Assembly (NCBI RefSeq): GCF_900112665.1
Contig: NZ_FOMN01000002.1
Coordinates: 62,001 to 126,000, forward strand
Source of the DNA: Lactobacillus bombicola
GTDB lineage: Bacteria > Bacillota > Bacilli > Lactobacillales > Lactobacillaceae
Reading direction: 5' to 3'
Length of the DNA: 64,000 nt
Under the pieces are notes generated by a model. It worked only from the letters and a program-made list of their open reading frames with translations, ran no database searches and had not been told where the DNA came from. The translations under genes and the position numbers were made by a program. Below, piece by piece: positions 1 through 11,242 of the stretch (its first letter is position 1; each line of letters begins with the position of its first letter).

Positions 1-1544
1 ATCATTCCCTCGCCTTCACGACCTTTTTCAGCTTGTGTTAACCAATAGTTACCTAAAACTATATCCTGCGAAGGTGTAACGATCGGTTTACCATCTTTAG
101 GTGCCAAGATATGATGCGCTGCTAGCATTAATAATCTTGATTCCGCAACTGCTTCATCAGATAGTGGAACATGAATAGCCATCTGGTCACCATCAAAGTC
201 AGCATTATAAGCTTCACAAGTTAATGGATGTAAGCGAATAGATTTGCCTGGCACTAATACAGGTTCGAATGCCTGAATACTTAAACGGTGTAAGGTAGGA
301 GCACGGTTCAGTAGAACTGTTCTTTCCTTGATTACGTCCTCAAGTACATCCCAAACCTCATCATCTTCACGATCAATTTTGCGTTTTGCACTCTTAATAT
401 TGGATGCAATCTTGCGTTTAACTAGTTCGTGCATCACAAATGGCTTAAATAATTCAAGTGCCATTGGCCGCGGAACACCACACTGATAAAATTTCAATTT
501 TGGTGAAACATCAATAACTGAACGACCAGAATAATCAACACGTTTACCAAGTAAGTTTTGACGAAAACGCCCTTGTTTACCTTTCAGCATGTGTGATAAA
601 GACTTCAATGGTCGATTGCCTGGACCGACAACTGAGCGACCACGACGACCATTATCAATCAAAGCATCAACAGCTTCTTGCAACATCCGCTTTTCATTTT
701 GCACGATAATGTTAGGAGCATTAAGGTCAAGTAATCTCTTTAACCGGTTATTTCGATTAATTACTCGACGATAAAGATCGTTTAAGTCAGAAGTAGCAAA
801 GCGGCCACCTTCTAGTTGAACCATTGGACGTAAGTCCGGTGGAATAACTGGTACGGCATCAATAACCATCCATTCTGGTTTATTACCAGAATCTTTAAAA
901 GCATCTAAAATATCCAGTCTTCTAATTGCACGAACACGTTTTTGACCAGTAGCAGTCGCTAATTCTTTCTTTAAATCAGTAACTTCTTTGGCCAAATCAA
1001 CTTTACGTAGCAGATCACGAATTGCTTCTGCCCCCATCTTAGCTTCAAAGCGACTACCATATTTAGCTTTTTGTTCTCGATATTCAACTTCTGTTAGCAA
1101 TTGCTTGAATTCAAGGTCGGTGTCACCCGGATCAATTACAATATAAGCAGCAAAATAAATTACTTCTTCTAATAACCTTGGTGACATATCAAGAATCAAT
1201 CCCATTCTTGATGGTATTCCCTTAAAGTACCAAATATGAGTAACTGGAGCAGCCAATTCAATATGACCCATCCGTTCTCTTCTTACTTTAGATGAAGTAA
1301 CTTCAACCCCACACCGATCACAAACGATACCACGATATCTTACGCCTTTGTACTTGCCACATGCACATGCCCAATCCTTAGTTGGTCCAAAAATTCTTTC
1401 ATCAAATAAACCATCTTTTTCGGGTTTTAAAGTACGATAATTAATCGTTTCAGGTTTTTTAACTTCGCCGTATGACCAACTCCGAATTTTATTCGGGGAT
1501 GCAAGACCAATCTGCATACTTTCAAATTTATTAACGTCAATCAA
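1..1544 (-). CDS. rpoC: RNA polymerase beta' subunit, N-terminal part (runs off the window)
   Basis: Largest catalytic subunit of RNA polymerase; about 514 codons are visible and the C-terminal part lies beyond base 1. The product begins [17 protein letters not shown]. It carries the zinc-binding cysteines (CACGKYK, CDRCG) near residues 60-80 and the catalytic Mg2+ loop NADFDGDQM, encoded around bases 180-206. The start is TTG at 1544-1542, chosen because AGGAGG (plus-strand cctcct 1553-1558) sits 8 bases upstream and the N-terminus matches the family. Only 15 bases separate it from the rpoB stop, so the two are cotranscribed. Nothing unusual is seen. Confidence 0.97.
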   Translation of the reverse strand, partial: MIDVNKFESMQIGLASPNKIRSWSYGEVKKPETINYRTLKPEKDGLFDERIFGPTKDWACACGKYKGVRYRGIVCDRCGVEVTSSKVRRERMGHIELAAPVTHIWYFKGIPSRMGLILDMSPRLLEEVIYFAAYIVIDPGDTDLEFKQLLTEVEYREQKAKYGSRFEAKMGAEAIRDLLRKVDLAKEVTDLKKELATATGQKRVRAIRRLDILDAFKDSGNKPEWMVIDAVPVIPPDLRPMVQLEGGRFATSDLNDLYRRVINRNNRLKRLLDLNAPNIIVQNEKRMLQEAVDALIDNGRRGRSVVGPGNRPLKSLSHMLKGKQGRFRQNLLGKRVDYSGRSVIDVSPKLKFYQCGVPRPMALELFKPFVMHELVKRKIASNIKSAKRKIDREDDEVWDVLEDVIKERTVLLNRAPTLHRLSIQAFEPVLVPGKSIRLHPLTCEAYNADFDGDQMAIHVPLSDEAVAESRLLMLAAHHILAPKDGKPIVTPSQDIVLGNYWLTQAEKGREGEGM

Positions 1545-1559
1545 AAGTTTGACCTCCTA

Positions 1560-4500
1560 CTATTTAGAAATCTTGTGATCATCATCGGACTCATCAACCA
1601 GAGTTTCACTCTTAGTTGGTATTTCAGCTGTTTCTGCTCCAGACTTCACCGCTTCTTCAGCTAGTTTTTTCTTTTGCTGTTCTTCTGCCATCTTTGATAA
1701 AGTATCAATATTTAAATGCTCACTTGAATCATCATCCATGTCGCGCAACTCAATTTCACTATGATCCATATCAAGCACACGGATATCCAATCCTAATGAT
1801 TGCAGTTCTTTGACAAGAACACGGAAAGATTCAGGAACACCTGGCTTAGGAATTCTTTCACCCTTAACTATCGCTTCATAAGCTTTTACACGCCCCACAA
1901 CGTCATCTGACTTATAAGTCAAAATTTCTTGAAGTGTGTATGCCGCACCATAGGCTTCAAGTGCCCAAACTTCCATTTCACCAAAACGCTGTCCACCAAA
2001 CTGTGCTTTACCACCAAGTGGCTGTTGAGTAACTAAAGAGTAGGGTCCAATCGAACGAGCGTGAATTTTATCATCAACCATATGCGTTAATTTCAAGTAG
2101 TGCATAATACCCACAGATACACGGTTGTGGAATGGCTCACCTGTACGTCCATCATAAAGTACAGTCTTACCGTCTTTATCAATACCAGCTTCATGCAGAG
2201 TATCCCAAACATCGTCTTCACTTGCACCATCAAATACAGGTGTAGCAACATGTATACCTAACTTATTAGCAGCCCAACCTAAGTGTAGCTCTAATAGCTG
2301 ACCGATATTCATACGTGAAGGAACACCCATTGGATTCAAACATATATCTACTGGTGTACCGTCTGGCAAGTATGGCATATCTTCCTCTGGAACAACAGCG
2401 GCAACCGTACCTTTATTACCATGACGACCAGACATTTTGTCCCCAACTTGGATTTTCCTCTTTTGCGCAATATAAACACGAACCAAAGTATTTACGCCTG
2501 GCGAAAGCTCATCACCATTTTCTCTTGTATAAACTTTAACATCACGCACAATTCCGCCACCACCATGTGGTACACGCAAAGAAGTATCGCGGACTTCACG
2601 CGCCTTTTCTCCAAAGATTGCATGAAGTAATCTTTCTTCAGCAGATAATTCAGTCACACCCTTAGGCGTTACCTTACCAACCAAGATATCACCATCATGA
2701 ACTTCAGCGCCAATCCGAACAATACCTTGTTTATCAAGATCTTTAAGGGCATCTTCACCAACATTAGGCAATTCTCGCGTAATTTCCTCAGGTCCTAGTT
2801 TAGTATCCCGAGCTTCAGATTCATAATCTTCTATACTAATTGAAGTATAGACATCTTCTTTAACTAAACGTTCTGAGAGCATAATTGCGTCTTCATAGTT
2901 ATACATATTCCAAGTCATGAAAGCAATCACTGGATTTTGACCTAAAGCTAGCTCACCATGATCCATAGTTGGACCATTTACAATTACTTCCCCTGCTTCA
3001 ACTTTGTCACCTAAATTAACATTAGGTGTTTGATTATAGGACTTAGAATTATTTGAACGACGATATTTTTCAAGTGTATATTTATCTAAAGTATTATCAT
3101 TACGTCTTATTCTGACTGTGTTAGCGTCAACATATTCAACTGTTCCAGCTGCTTTGGCTACAATAGCAGCACCAGAATCATGCGCAGCACGATATTCCAT
3201 ACCGGTTCCAACTAAAGAACTGTGCGGATTAATCAGTGGTGCAGCTTGGCGCTGCTGGTTAGCACCCATTAAAGCTCGGTTAGAGTCATCATTTTCTAAA
3301 AATGGAATACATGCTGATGCCACAGAAACGACTTGCTTTGGAATAACATCCATATAATCAATTTTATCTGGACTAACTTCAACATTGTCTTCCTTATGAC
3401 GAGCCAAAATCAAATCGTCTTTAAACGAACCATCTGGATTTAAGTGAGTATTAGCACCAGCTATAATGTAATTATCTTCAACATCAGCAGTTAAATAATC
3501 AATTTTATCCGTAACTTTATGGGTCTTCCAAGAAACCCGTCGGTAAGGTGTTTCAATGAACCCATACTTGTTAATAACAGCATAACTTGCTAAGGAGTTA
3601 ATCAAACCAATGTTAGGACCTTCTGGGGTTTCAATTGGGCATAGACGACCATATTGCGTATAGTGCACATCGCGAACTTCATATCCAGCACGATCACGAG
3701 TCAGTCCACCAGGTCCTAAAGCAGACATGCGCCGCTTATGAGTTAATTCACCCAATGGATTGTGTTGATCCATAAATTGTGATAATTGCGATGAACCAAA
3801 AAATTCTTTCAAACTAGCTACAATTGGCCGTATATTGATTAACTGTTGTGGTGTAACGGTTGACGGATCTTGAATTGACATTCTTTCACGCACAACACGT
3901 TCCATTCGAGCTAAACCTATTCTAAATTGATTTTGTAAAAGCTCACCAACTCGGCGAATTCGCCGGTTGCCCAAGTGATCAATATCATCAACATTACCGA
4001 TTTCATCTTGTAACAAGAAGAAATAATTAATTGATGCCAATACATCTGCTGGAGTTAAATATTTAACATCTTTATCAATATGACCATTAGAAATGATTTT
4101 AACTATTCGTTCAGGATTAACTTTTGAGTATACTTTAACTTCTTGAACAGTAATCGGATCTGGTAAAACACCCTCTTTTGAAGGTTGATAAGTAACCATC
4201 TTGAAATCATCACGATCAAGATAATTTTCTAAAGTATCCATTACTTCGTGGGTAACTATGGTACCTTTTTTAGCAACAATTTCGCCCGTATCAGGATCAG
4301 CTAAAGTTTCAGCTAAAGTTTGCCCATATAACCGACTCTTCAAAGATAATTTTTTATTAACCTTATAGCGACCAACGGCTGCTAAATCATATCGGCGTGG
4401 ATCAAAAAAGCGCGCATATAGCAAGGAACGTGAAGAATCAGTTGTCTTAGGCTCACCAGGACGTAAACGTTCGTAAACATCTTTCAAAGCCTCGGCAACC

Positions 4501-5201
4501 CGTGAATCAGCTGGATTCTTATGAACATCTTTTTCTAAAGTAAACTGTAAAGTATCACTTTGGCCAAAAAGATCAATAATTTCATCATCTGAACCAATAC
4601 CTAAAGCTCTAATAATTACCGTCAATGGCAATTTACGTGTCCGATCAACGCGAACATATGATACATTCTTAGCATCAGTTTCATACTCAAGCCAGGCCCC
4701 ACGGTTAGGAATAACTGTTGTACCAAAAATCTGACGCCCATTTTTATCATAATCACCAGAATAATAAACACTAGGTGATCTAACTAATTGGGCAACAATA
4801 ACCCGCTCAGCTCCATTAATAATAAAAGAGCCAGATTCAGTCATTAATGGTAAATCGCCAAAAAATACATCTTGAGTCTTAATTTCACCAGTTTTTTGAT
4901 TAGTTAACTTTAAGGTAACATGCATTGGTGCAGCGTAAGTCGCATCATGATCTCGTGCTTCATCAACAGTGTACTTTGAATTCTGGAGTTTATAACCCAA
5001 ATATTCCAAAGAAAGCTTGCCTGAAAAGTCACTAATTGGCATAATGTCGTCAAAAACTTCTTTAATACCTTCATCCAAAAACCATTTATATGATTCAGTT
5101 TGGACATCAGTCAAGTTAGGTAGTTTTAGCACTTCTTTAATGCGTGAAAAACTACGTCTTGTTCGATGTTTGCCAAAATTCACTACGTGTCCATTTAACA
5201 A
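1560..5201 (-). CDS. rpoB: RNA polymerase beta subunit
   Basis: Full-length 1213-residue beta subunit, which forms the active-site cleft with beta'. The rifampicin-pocket segment ([16 protein letters not shown], then [14 protein letters not shown]) lies at about residues 466-505 and shows no obvious resistance change. The C-terminal clamp segment ([24 protein letters not shown]) is followed by an acidic, lysine-rich tail. The start is TTG at 5201-5199 with AAAGGA about 10 bases upstream; an ATG inside that ribosome site is out of frame. rpoC follows directly. A strong terminator (5279-5316) separates the gene from clpC, so rpoBC should have its own promoter in 5202-5280. Confidence 0.98.
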   Translation of the reverse strand: MLNGHVVNFGKHRTRRSFSRIKEVLKLPNLTDVQTESYKWFLDEGIKEVFDDIMPISDFSGKLSLEYLGYKLQNSKYTVDEARDHDATYAAPMHVTLKLTNQKTGEIKTQDVFFGDLPLMTESGSFIINGAERVIVAQLVRSPSVYYSGDYDKNGRQIFGTTVIPNRGAWLEYETDAKNVSYVRVDRTRKLPLTVIIRALGIGSDDEIIDLFGQSDTLQFTLEKDVHKNPADSRVAEALKDVYERLRPGEPKTTDSSRSLLYARFFDPRRYDLAAVGRYKVNKKLSLKSRLYGQTLAETLADPDTGEIVAKKGTIVTHEVMDTLENYLDRDDFKMVTYQPSKEGVLPDPITVQEVKVYSKVNPERIVKIISNGHIDKDVKYLTPADVLASINYFFLLQDEIGNVDDIDHLGNRRIRRVGELLQNQFRIGLARMERVVRERMSIQDPSTVTPQQLINIRPIVASLKEFFGSSQLSQFMDQHNPLGELTHKRRMSALGPGGLTRDRAGYEVRDVHYTQYGRLCPIETPEGPNIGLINSLASYAVINKYGFIETPYRRVSWKTHKVTDKIDYLTADVEDNYIIAGANTHLNPDGSFKDDLILARHKEDNVEVSPDKIDYMDVIPKQVVSVASACIPFLENDDSNRALMGANQQRQAAPLINPHSSLVGTGMEYRAAHDSGAAIVAKAAGTVEYVDANTVRIRRNDNTLDKYTLEKYRRSNNSKSYNQTPNVNLGDKVEAGEVIVNGPTMDHGELALGQNPVIAFMTWNMYNYEDAIMLSERLVKEDVYTSISIEDYESEARDTKLGPEEITRELPNVGEDALKDLDKQGIVRIGAEVHDGDILVGKVTPKGVTELSAEERLLHAIFGEKAREVRDTSLRVPHGGGGIVRDVKVYTRENGDELSPGVNTLVRVYIAQKRKIQVGDKMSGRHGNKGTVAAVVPEEDMPYLPDGTPVDICLNPMGVPSRMNIGQLLELHLGWAANKLGIHVATPVFDGASEDDVWDTLHEAGIDKDGKTVLYDGRTGEPFHNRVSVGIMHYLKLTHMVDDKIHARSIGPYSLVTQQPLGGKAQFGGQRFGEMEVWALEAYGAAYTLQEILTYKSDDVVGRVKAYEAIVKGERIPKPGVPESFRVLVKELQSLGLDIRVLDMDHSEIELRDMDDDSSEHLNIDTLSKMAEEQQKKKLAEEAVKSGAETAEIPTKSETLVDESDDDHKISK

Positions 5202-5278
5202 GGAGAAAACATCCTTTCTGTCAGAGAAAGCTAGTATTACATTTTGATTACAATTTCAAAAAGCTAGAATTTTAAGCA

Positions 5279-5316
5279 TAAAAAAGACAAAAACGACTAC
5301 TGTCATTTTTGTCCTT
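5279..5316 (-). terminator. Rho-independent terminator between clpC and rpoB
   Basis: Read on the minus strand, a 15-bp stem with two G-T wobbles closes a 4-base loop and is followed by a T run. It ends clpC transcription about 95 bases after the clpC stop and insulates rpoBC. Confidence 0.9.
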
Positions 5317-5410
5317 ATTATTTTGCTGGACAATATATCAGCAAAATTCTGAAAATCAGCTTTTTAATCACGACTAAGTATAGCTAACAAATAATTAAAT
5401 GTCAATGTTA

Positions 5411-7909
5411 TTACTTAACATTGGCCAAATTATCTTTTGTTGCCCTAATTAAATCAAACTTTAATTTTTTCCGATTACATCCTATTTTCAAAGTATCACC
5501 ACTTTGCAAGTCTCCCTCAATTAGCATTGAAGCAACTTGATCTTCAATATCTTTTTGAATTGCTCGCCGCAGTGGTCTAGCACCCATTTCTGGATCATAA
5601 CCATCATGAGCAATTTTATCAAGAGCCGCAGGCGATATTTTAAGTTGAATCCCCTGTTTATTCAAACGTTCAATTAATTTACGCGTAAGTAAAGTTACCA
5701 CTTGCCTTAATTGCTTTTGATCAAGTTCATCAAAGATGATGCTTTCATCAATTCGATTCAAAAATTCTGGTCTAAAAAATTGTTTTAGTGCTTCTTTTAC
5801 CCGATCTTGACGTAATTTTACCTGGTTAGAATTATCAGCACTGAAGCCAACAGCCTTGGTTTCAAAGATTGAGCGTGAACCTAGATTGGAGGTCATAATA
5901 ATAATAGTATTTTTAAAATCAACTTTACGTCCCTTTGAATCGGTTAAAAAGCCATCATCAAGGACTTGCAATAGCAAATTAAATACATCAGGGTGTGCCT
6001 TTTCAACTTCATCTAATAAAACTACAGAATAAGGATGACGCCGAACTTGTTCAGATAACTGCCCACCTTCATCATAACCGACATATCCAGGAGCTGAACC
6101 AATTAATTTGCTACTAGCAATTTGATCCATATATTCTGACATATCGATTCGGATTAAATTGTTTTCTGAGCCAAAAACTGTGGCAGCAATAGCTTTAGCA
6201 AGTTCGGTTTTGCCTACTCCAGTTGGACCTAAGAAAAGAAATGAACCAATTGGACGATTCTCATCTTTAATACCACTACGGCTACGGCGAACTGCCTTAC
6301 TAATTGCCGAAACAGCCTTATCTTGACCAATAATTCGTTGGTGTAAATTATTTTCAAGGTTAGCTAATTGTTTGGTTTCATTTCGACTCATTTGTGTTAC
6401 TGGAACACCGGTCCAATTAGATACCACCTTGGCAATGTCTTCGGGATGAACAATTGCCCCATTTTTCTCTGATTTTTTCATACGACTATAAATTTGATCT
6501 TGCCTTACTTGCAGGCTATTTTGTCGTTCTTGTAATTGCGCTGCCTTCACAAAGTTTTGATTAACTGCAGCCTGGTTCTTTTGTTCAATTACTTTTTTAA
6601 GTTGATCACTAACTTGAACTAATTGATTATTTGTACCTGTACCAGCTTTGATTTTAACAGATGCACTAGCTTCATCAATTAGATCAATTGCTTTATCAGG
6701 CAGATAACGATTAGAAATGTATCGACTAGACAAGTCAATTGCATTTTCTAACGCTGCCTTATCAATTTTAACATGATGAAATTTTTCATATTTAGGTTTT
6801 AACCCGGTTAAAATAGCGAAAGTTTCTTGGCGTGATGGTTCAGTTAAACGTACAATCTGAAAGCGCCGAGCCAATGCTTGATCTTTTTCAACGTATTTTT
6901 GATATTCGTCAAAAGTTGTAGCACCAATCATTTGTAAATCACCGCGGGCCAACGATGGCTTTAAAATATTAGCAGCATCAATTGAACCTTCAGCACCACC
7001 TGCACCAATTAAGGTATGCATCTCATCCACAAAAAGAATGATTGTACCATCATTAGTAATTTCCTTAATAATTCTTTTGAGACGGTCTTCAAATTCACCC
7101 CGATACTTAGTTCCAGCAACTAAGCCACCCAAATCTAAAGAAATCACTTGTTTATCCAATAAGTCATGCGGTACTTGCTTACTTACAATTGCAGTTGCGA
7201 TTGCTTCTGCCACAGCTGTTTTCCCCACTCCTGGTTCACCAATCAAGACTGGATTATTTTTATTACGCCGGGATAAGATTTCGATTACGCGAGCAACTTC
7301 CCGATCACGCCCAATCACTGGATCAATTTGACCATTTTTTGCACGCTCATTTAGATTTACTGATACTTGATCTAAGGTTGGAGTAGTACTGTTAGTTTTA
7401 TCATTAGCCTCTACATTACCATAATTTGACCAGCCCCTGTCATCATTTTCATTCAAATCAAGCAGTTGGTCGTCTTCACCCAAACTATGTAAAATATCAT
7501 TTTTTAAGCCATCAACATCTACATTTAGATTGCGTAAAATTACTGACGCTAAAACTTGTTCATTAAAGACAAGTGCTAAAAGAATATGGCTAGTTTTAAT
7601 TTTAGTAGCCCCTTCACGTCCTGCTAATGTAGCGGCATAGGCTAAAACCATAGTTAATCTAGGCGACATTTCCATATAAGTAGCTTTACCAGCTGAACCA
7701 TAACCAGTATAGCGTTCGATTTCTTCACGAACTGCTGTTGCAGTTATTCCCCAAGATCTTAAGTCCTTGCCAGCTTCACCATCAGACTCAATTACCATCG
7801 CCAATAGCACATGTTCAGTACCAATTAAGCGATGGTGAAAATTTTGTGCTTGTTCACGTGCAATTTCTAAAACTTGATTTGCACTGTTAGTATAAGTTTT
7901 TTTCATCAT
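5411..7909 (-). CDS. clpC: ATP-dependent Clp protease ATP-binding subunit ClpC
   Basis: HSP100/Clp AAA+ unfoldase that feeds substrates to ClpP. It has 832 residues, the usual ClpC size. Domains in order: duplicated Clp_N repeat (about 1-150), first AAA+ with Walker A GEPGVGKT, a middle region with a UVR-like coiled segment ([19 protein letters not shown]), second AAA+ with GPTGVGKT and the sensor/R-finger region, and the C-terminal D2-small domain. The start is ATG with AGGTGG close upstream; it is the first of two consecutive ATGs. The gene stands alone, with no ctsR-mcsA-mcsB in front, and I see no CtsR heptads (GGTCAAA) in the upstream 150 bases. It is therefore probably controlled differently from the Bacillus clpC operon. 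Confidence 0.96.
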   Translation of the reverse strand: MMKKTYTNSANQVLEIAREQAQNFHHRLIGTEHVLLAMVIESDGEAGKDLRSWGITATAVREEIERYTGYGSAGKATYMEMSPRLTMVLAYAATLAGREGATKIKTSHILLALVFNEQVLASVILRNLNVDVDGLKNDILHSLGEDDQLLDLNENDDRGWSNYGNVEANDKTNSTTPTLDQVSVNLNERAKNGQIDPVIGRDREVARVIEILSRRNKNNPVLIGEPGVGKTAVAEAIATAIVSKQVPHDLLDKQVISLDLGGLVAGTKYRGEFEDRLKRIIKEITNDGTIILFVDEMHTLIGAGGAEGSIDAANILKPSLARGDLQMIGATTFDEYQKYVEKDQALARRFQIVRLTEPSRQETFAILTGLKPKYEKFHHVKIDKAALENAIDLSSRYISNRYLPDKAIDLIDEASASVKIKAGTGTNNQLVQVSDQLKKVIEQKNQAAVNQNFVKAAQLQERQNSLQVRQDQIYSRMKKSEKNGAIVHPEDIAKVVSNWTGVPVTQMSRNETKQLANLENNLHQRIIGQDKAVSAISKAVRRSRSGIKDENRPIGSFLFLGPTGVGKTELAKAIAATVFGSENNLIRIDMSEYMDQIASSKLIGSAPGYVGYDEGGQLSEQVRRHPYSVVLLDEVEKAHPDVFNLLLQVLDDGFLTDSKGRKVDFKNTIIIMTSNLGSRSIFETKAVGFSADNSNQVKLRQDRVKEALKQFFRPEFLNRIDESIIFDELDQKQLRQVVTLLTRKLIERLNKQGIQLKISPAALDKIAHDGYDPEMGARPLRRAIQKDIEDQVASMLIEGDLQSGDTLKIGCNRKKLKFDLIRATKDNLANVK

Positions 7910-7938
7910 AGCACCACCTTTATAAATGACGTGTATTC

Positions 7939-8041
7939 ACTATATACTCTTTTGCTGAATTGTAAATTTTTTTGTTTCAAGAATATATTAGTTCACGTTA
8001 AACACGCAATTATTATAGCAAAGACTGTACTGTGATGCTAA
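7939..8041 (-). promoter_or_regulatory. Two candidate promoters for clpC
   Basis: Distal candidate: TTAGCA (plus-strand 8036-8041), an 18-base spacer, TATAAT (8012-8017). Proximal candidate: TTTACA (7961-7966), a 16-base spacer, TATAGT (7939-7944). Both point at clpC. No CtsR or CIRCE-like inverted repeat is seen. This is based on consensus matching only. Confidence 0.5.
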
Positions 8042-8374
8042 CTTTCCTATCTCTTTCATTATATTTACCATGTTGCTTACCATAATCTTAAACAAATCGC
8101 TAACTATTTCTTTATAAGCCTTTTATCGTGTTTATTCTGATGGTAAAAAAGCAGCCTCACTAATTTATTCCAGTTTTTGTTAAACAAACAAAATTGAGCT
8201 CATATAACTTTAGAATTATTCCAGAAGATAAATAAGCTTAGTCTGGTTCCACTGTTAAATTAACCCCTTATTTAAATAAAAATTTAAACAATACAAACTA
8301 ATAATCAACCTATTAATAACTAAAAACAAATACATGATAGCGGCCTATTTTAGGTGATTTGTATCTTTATAAAA
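8042..8374. other. Non-coding stretch between clpC promoter and the island's outer repeat
   Basis: I see no credible gene, RNA or transposon in this AT-rich segment. Its right end (about 8341-8374) resembles bases 18654-18688 inside the island's right end, so at least that part may be leftover mobile DNA. Confidence 0.5.
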
Positions 8375-8493
8375 ATATGAAGTCTTTTAGCCCAATTTCA
8401 GATAATTCAAAAAACCAAAAAATAAAAATGCCTTAGGATCAACGTTTGAAGCTAATTGAAACTAAGACAAATCTTCATTATCGGGAAAACAGG
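8375..8493. repeat. Imperfect outer copy of the island's right end (tRNA-Pro 3' end plus its terminator)
   Basis: This 119-base segment aligns at roughly 85-90% with 18822-18943. It contains an ATATGAAGTC motif (8375-8384), a degraded copy of the tRNA-Pro terminator stem (8432-8466) and the last 12-13 bases of the tRNA 3' end. It lies just outside the present left junction, so it is either flanking DNA shared by element and host or the remnant of an earlier element at the same site. Confidence 0.8.
8478..8493. repeat. Left attachment core (att) of the tRNA-Pro island
   Basis: Sixteen bases, TTATCGGGAAAACAGG, identical to 18928-18943 at the 3' end of the intact tRNA-Pro gene. Homology breaks down immediately to the right, where island sequence begins. 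The integrase gene lies 80 bases inside. Confidence 0.85.
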
Positions 8494-8551
8494 TCTTGAA
8501 CTTTACTGCTAAAAACATTGTAATATCAACGTTTATAGTGGAAGTTTCGAC

Positions 8552-8573
8552 ATATGAAGCCCCATATGAAGTC
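8552..8573 (+). repeat. Integrase arm-type site pair, left arm
   Basis: Two direct copies of ATATGAAGYC (8552-8561 and 8564-8573) with a 12-base period lie between the left core and the integrase stop codon. The same pair with the same period occurs at 18810-18831. Paired short direct repeats flanking the core are typical arm-binding sites of tyrosine integrases with an N-terminal arm domain. The function is inferred. Confidence 0.6.
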
Positions 8574-9725
8574 TTAACTTTCCATATATCGTTCAAATTC
8601 GGTTACTGTTTCCTGTTCGCTTTGCTTAGTTACGTGAGTATAAACGTCCATTGTAGTTTTAATTGATGAATGCCCTAGTCTTTTTTGAACCTCTTTCATT
8701 GATGCCCCAGAATCAAATAATAGGGATGCATGTGTATGCCTGAAACCGTGTGAAGTGATATGCCGTAAATTACCATACTTGCATATTTTATTATTCCAAT
8801 CGGTTGTTTTAGTGGGCTGATATGGCTTATTCTGGTAAGTTGCAAAGACCAAATTATCCGTACTTAAAAAATTATATCCTAGTTTAAGCATCTCTTTTTG
8901 TTGCCTTGTTCGCCATTCTTTTAGAACGTTCATCGTTTGTTTATCTAAATGAATGGTTCTTATACTCGTCCGTGTCTTTGGTGTAGAAATGTATAAACGA
9001 TTTTCTAGTCCCCTACTAACTGATTTATCTATTCTAACCGTATTATGCAAGAAATCTACTCTGTTCCATTTTAAAGCTAATGCTTCACCCTTACGCATCC
9101 CTGAATAGGCTAACAATCTAAAGAATACATAATATTGGTACTTAACATGTTTAGCACAGTCTAAGTACTTTTTTAATTCATCTTTAGAATAAAAGTTATC
9201 AAATTCCGTTGGCTGTTCAATATATTTAGGTCTAACCACCTTTTTCATGGGGTTTTTATCTATTAATTCAAGATCAACCGCATAATTTAACATACGGGAT
9301 GCATAGCGAATATATCGTTTATATGCCTTAGGTGCAATTTCAAACCACTTATTTACCGCACTTTGGCACTGAAAAATGGTAAGCTTATCTATATAAAAAT
9401 TGCCTAACTCTTTAAGAATGTGGTTATTGAAAATCAGTAGTGCTGTAGCATATGTACTCTCTTTAACCGTTGTCTTATAAGTTTTAGACCATAATTTAAA
9501 TAAGTCCTTCATGGTATACCGTTTATGAGTAAGGGGTTCATATTCGCCATTAAGGACTTTTATTTTGTACTCATAGTATGCTTTTTCGGCTGCATCCCTA
9601 CTCTTAAACCCCTGCTTTTTTACTTGAATAGTATGCCCTGTTGCCTCGTCTTTACCTACATAAATATTAAATCCGTATCTACTTTGACCACTAGGCGTGG
9701 TGTACTCTTTAATTTCATTGTCCAT
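8574..9725 (-). CDS. int: Tyrosine recombinase (integrase) of the tRNA-Pro island
   Basis: Site-specific recombinase of 383 residues that integrates and excises the island. It has an N-terminal AP2-like arm-binding domain (about 5-50, YGFNIYVGKDEATG), a SAM-like core-binding domain (about 65-165) and a C-terminal catalytic domain. Catalytic residues are visible: the first Arg in AYSGMRKGEALALKW, the HxxR box as SHGFRHTHASLLF, the second His in LGHSSIKTT, and the nucleophile Tyr in MDVYTHVT. It looks intact. It reads toward the left attachment core 80 bases away, the usual position of an integrase in a tRNA-inserted element. Confidence 0.95.
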   Translation of the reverse strand: MDNEIKEYTTPSGQSRYGFNIYVGKDEATGHTIQVKKQGFKSRDAAEKAYYEYKIKVLNGEYEPLTHKRYTMKDLFKLWSKTYKTTVKESTYATALLIFNNHILKELGNFYIDKLTIFQCQSAVNKWFEIAPKAYKRYIRYASRMLNYAVDLELIDKNPMKKVVRPKYIEQPTEFDNFYSKDELKKYLDCAKHVKYQYYVFFRLLAYSGMRKGEALALKWNRVDFLHNTVRIDKSVSRGLENRLYISTPKTRTSIRTIHLDKQTMNVLKEWRTRQQKEMLKLGYNFLSTDNLVFATYQNKPYQPTKTTDWNNKICKYGNLRHITSHGFRHTHASLLFDSGASMKEVQKRLGHSSIKTTMDVYTHVTKQSEQETVTEFERYMES

Positions 9726-9752
9726 GTTAATTATATCCTTTGTATGTTCGAC

Positions 9753-9786
9753 GCGTGCAAGTGAACTAATCTTAGATATTTAACAT
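9753..9786 (+). repeat. 34-bp island repeat, copy 1
   Basis: Begins GCGTGCAAGTGAACTAATCT. It is 32/34 identical to 12443-12476, and its ATCTTAGATATTT half also occurs inverted at 18771-18799. It lies between the integrase start and the repressor stop. The length, dispersal and conservation inside the island suggest a protein-binding or replication-control site; the function is unknown. Confidence 0.7.
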
Positions 9787-9833
9787 GTATTTATGGAATA
9801 ACGTTTCGTTACAGTATTTGTGAGGGATGCTAG

Positions 9834-10889
9834 TTACTGGTCTTCAAACTCATCTAAATAAATATTATCCGTATTATACGTCTCATCAATATCTTCATAG
9901 TATAAATTTGGATCAATTTCACGATCCTTTAAGTCTTCTATATATTCATCAATAATAGCAACATTTTCATTATGCTGTTTTTTGTAATTTCTAAATATCT
10001 CTAAATAATCTTGTTTATCCTCTTCATTCAATAATCTCTTTTTAAATTCCTTATCGTTCATTATTTTATTTACCAATTCATCTATTATTTTGGAAAATTC
10101 AATAATGTCATGTTTGGTTGGTTCATATAAATTGTACAATTCAGCCTTAACGTATTGAGCAAATTGCTTATCATAATCTTTTTCATTATAGCTATCTTTC
10201 TTAAAATTATTTACTTCATCCCTCAACTGAATTATTAAATCAGCATATTCATTAATTGCTATTTTTGCAGATGATAAATCTAGATATTTTATTTTATCTA
10301 TTGTATCCGAATGATATTTACTCTCTTTCTCATATTTTTTTATGAAAAACTGTCCTAAATATGTGAGATCATGCGGAGTCTTAGGTGACCTATTTCTGCC
10401 TTCTATAACAATATGAATAGCTGATATTACTCTATCATAATTATTTTTCTTAATATTTCTTATCTTTGGAATAGCAAATATTGATTTGAAATGTTTCAAC
10501 CAATACTTTTCAACTGTATCAGTAATTTTGAATTCGGTTTCATCTTCTCTATACAATTCTCTAGGTATCACATCGTCACTATTTACTTTAATGTAAATAT
10601 TTACCTCATTTGAAAAATCATCTGAAACTGAAAAAGCATGTTCAGAATCATATCCCATAAAATAAAAATCATGAATAATTTTAACCATTTGCTCGGTAGT
10701 ATAAGTTAGTCCTTGAATATAAGGGACTGATACATTAAAGAACTTAGCTAGTCTCTGCCAAGTTTCAATTTTTGGTTGTCTCTTTCCATTTTCATAGAAG
10801 CTAATGGCCTGATTACTAATACCTGTTTCTTTTGCAAGTTCAGCCTGACTTAGGCTATGACTTTTCCGCAGCTCCTTTATCCTATTCAT
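9834..10889 (-). CDS. CI/Stl-like XRE-family master repressor
   Basis: A 351-residue regulator starting MNRIKELRKSHSLSQ. The first 60 residues are a classic lambda-type helix-turn-helix (SQAELAKETGISNQAISFYENGKRQP). The remaining 290 residues are a mostly helical, charged domain with an acidic C-terminus that I do not recognise. The start at 10889 is preferred over an in-frame ATG 33 bases upstream because AAAGGCGGTGA lies just before it. It diverges from the Cro-like gene over a 122-base region with three related operator-like sites. In satellites of this layout the repressor keeps the island silent until a helper-phage protein binds it; that role is inferred from position and size. Confidence 0.85.
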   Translation of the reverse strand: MNRIKELRKSHSLSQAELAKETGISNQAISFYENGKRQPKIETWQRLAKFFNVSVPYIQGLTYTTEQMVKIIHDFYFMGYDSEHAFSVSDDFSNEVNIYIKVNSDDVIPRELYREDETEFKITDTVEKYWLKHFKSIFAIPKIRNIKKNNYDRVISAIHIVIEGRNRSPKTPHDLTYLGQFFIKKYEKESKYHSDTIDKIKYLDLSSAKIAINEYADLIIQLRDEVNNFKKDSYNEKDYDKQFAQYVKAELYNLYEPTKHDIIEFSKIIDELVNKIMNDKEFKKRLLNEEDKQDYLEIFRNYKKQHNENVAIIDEYIEDLKDREIDPNLYYEDIDETYNTDNIYLDEFEDQ

Positions 10890-10923
10890 AATTTCACCGC
10901 CTTTAGAACATTCTATCATCATT

Positions 10924-10996
10924 TTCCTACTTTTGTGTTTTTTTATTTGATTTTCCTACAAAAGTAGATTATTATTTACATAAACATTTGTAGGAA
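10924..10996. promoter_or_regulatory. Repressor/Cro operator region with overlapping promoter
   Basis: Three related sites: TTCCTACTTTTGTG (10924-10937), TTCCTACAAAAGTAG (10953-10967) and, inverted, TTCCTACAAATGT (10984-10996). The middle site fills the spacer of a rightward promoter: TTGATT (10947-10952), 17 bases, TATTAT (10970-10975). CTAC-AAAA-GTAG is a near-palindrome. Repression of the rightward genes by occupation of the spacer is the simple reading. Confidence 0.7.
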
Positions 10997-11011
10997 TGAG
11001 GAGATGATTAT

Positions 11012-11242
11012 ATGGAATTAACAGAACAACAAGTTTTGGCACTTAAACGTAAACGAGGTGAACTTGATTATTCAACTACCGACCTCGAAAAGATAACAGG
11101 TGTTAACAGATGGACACTTAACGACATAATCAAGCATGGCCACCGTAACGTTAACAAGAAAACATTTAAATGTATTAACGATTGGCTAATTGACGAATAC
11201 ACATCTATTAACATAGAAAGGAACAACGAATGCAGGAACTGA
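11012..11242 (+). CDS. Cro-like helix-turn-helix protein
   Basis: A 76-residue protein with a helix-turn-helix-like core (DYSTTDLEKITGVNRWTLNDIIKHG) at about residues 19-44. It is the first gene right of the operator region, has AGGAG 8 bases before ATG, and overlaps the antirepressor start by 13 bases. Position and size suit the Cro or early activator of a lysis/lysogeny-type switch. No closer family assignment is possible from reading alone. Confidence 0.7.
   Translation: MELTEQQVLALKRKRGELDYSTTDLEKITGVNRWTLNDIIKHGHRNVNKKTFKCINDWLIDEYTSINIERNNECRN

Noticed and set aside
5202-5278. rpoBC promoter with an extended -10 near TGTAATACT
   Set aside because: A promoter must exist here, but no -35/-10 pair has convincing sequence and spacing, so no precise site is listed.
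7910-8041. CtsR or CIRCE operator upstream of clpC
   Set aside because: Neither GGTCAAA heptads nor the CIRCE inverted repeat can be found on either strand.
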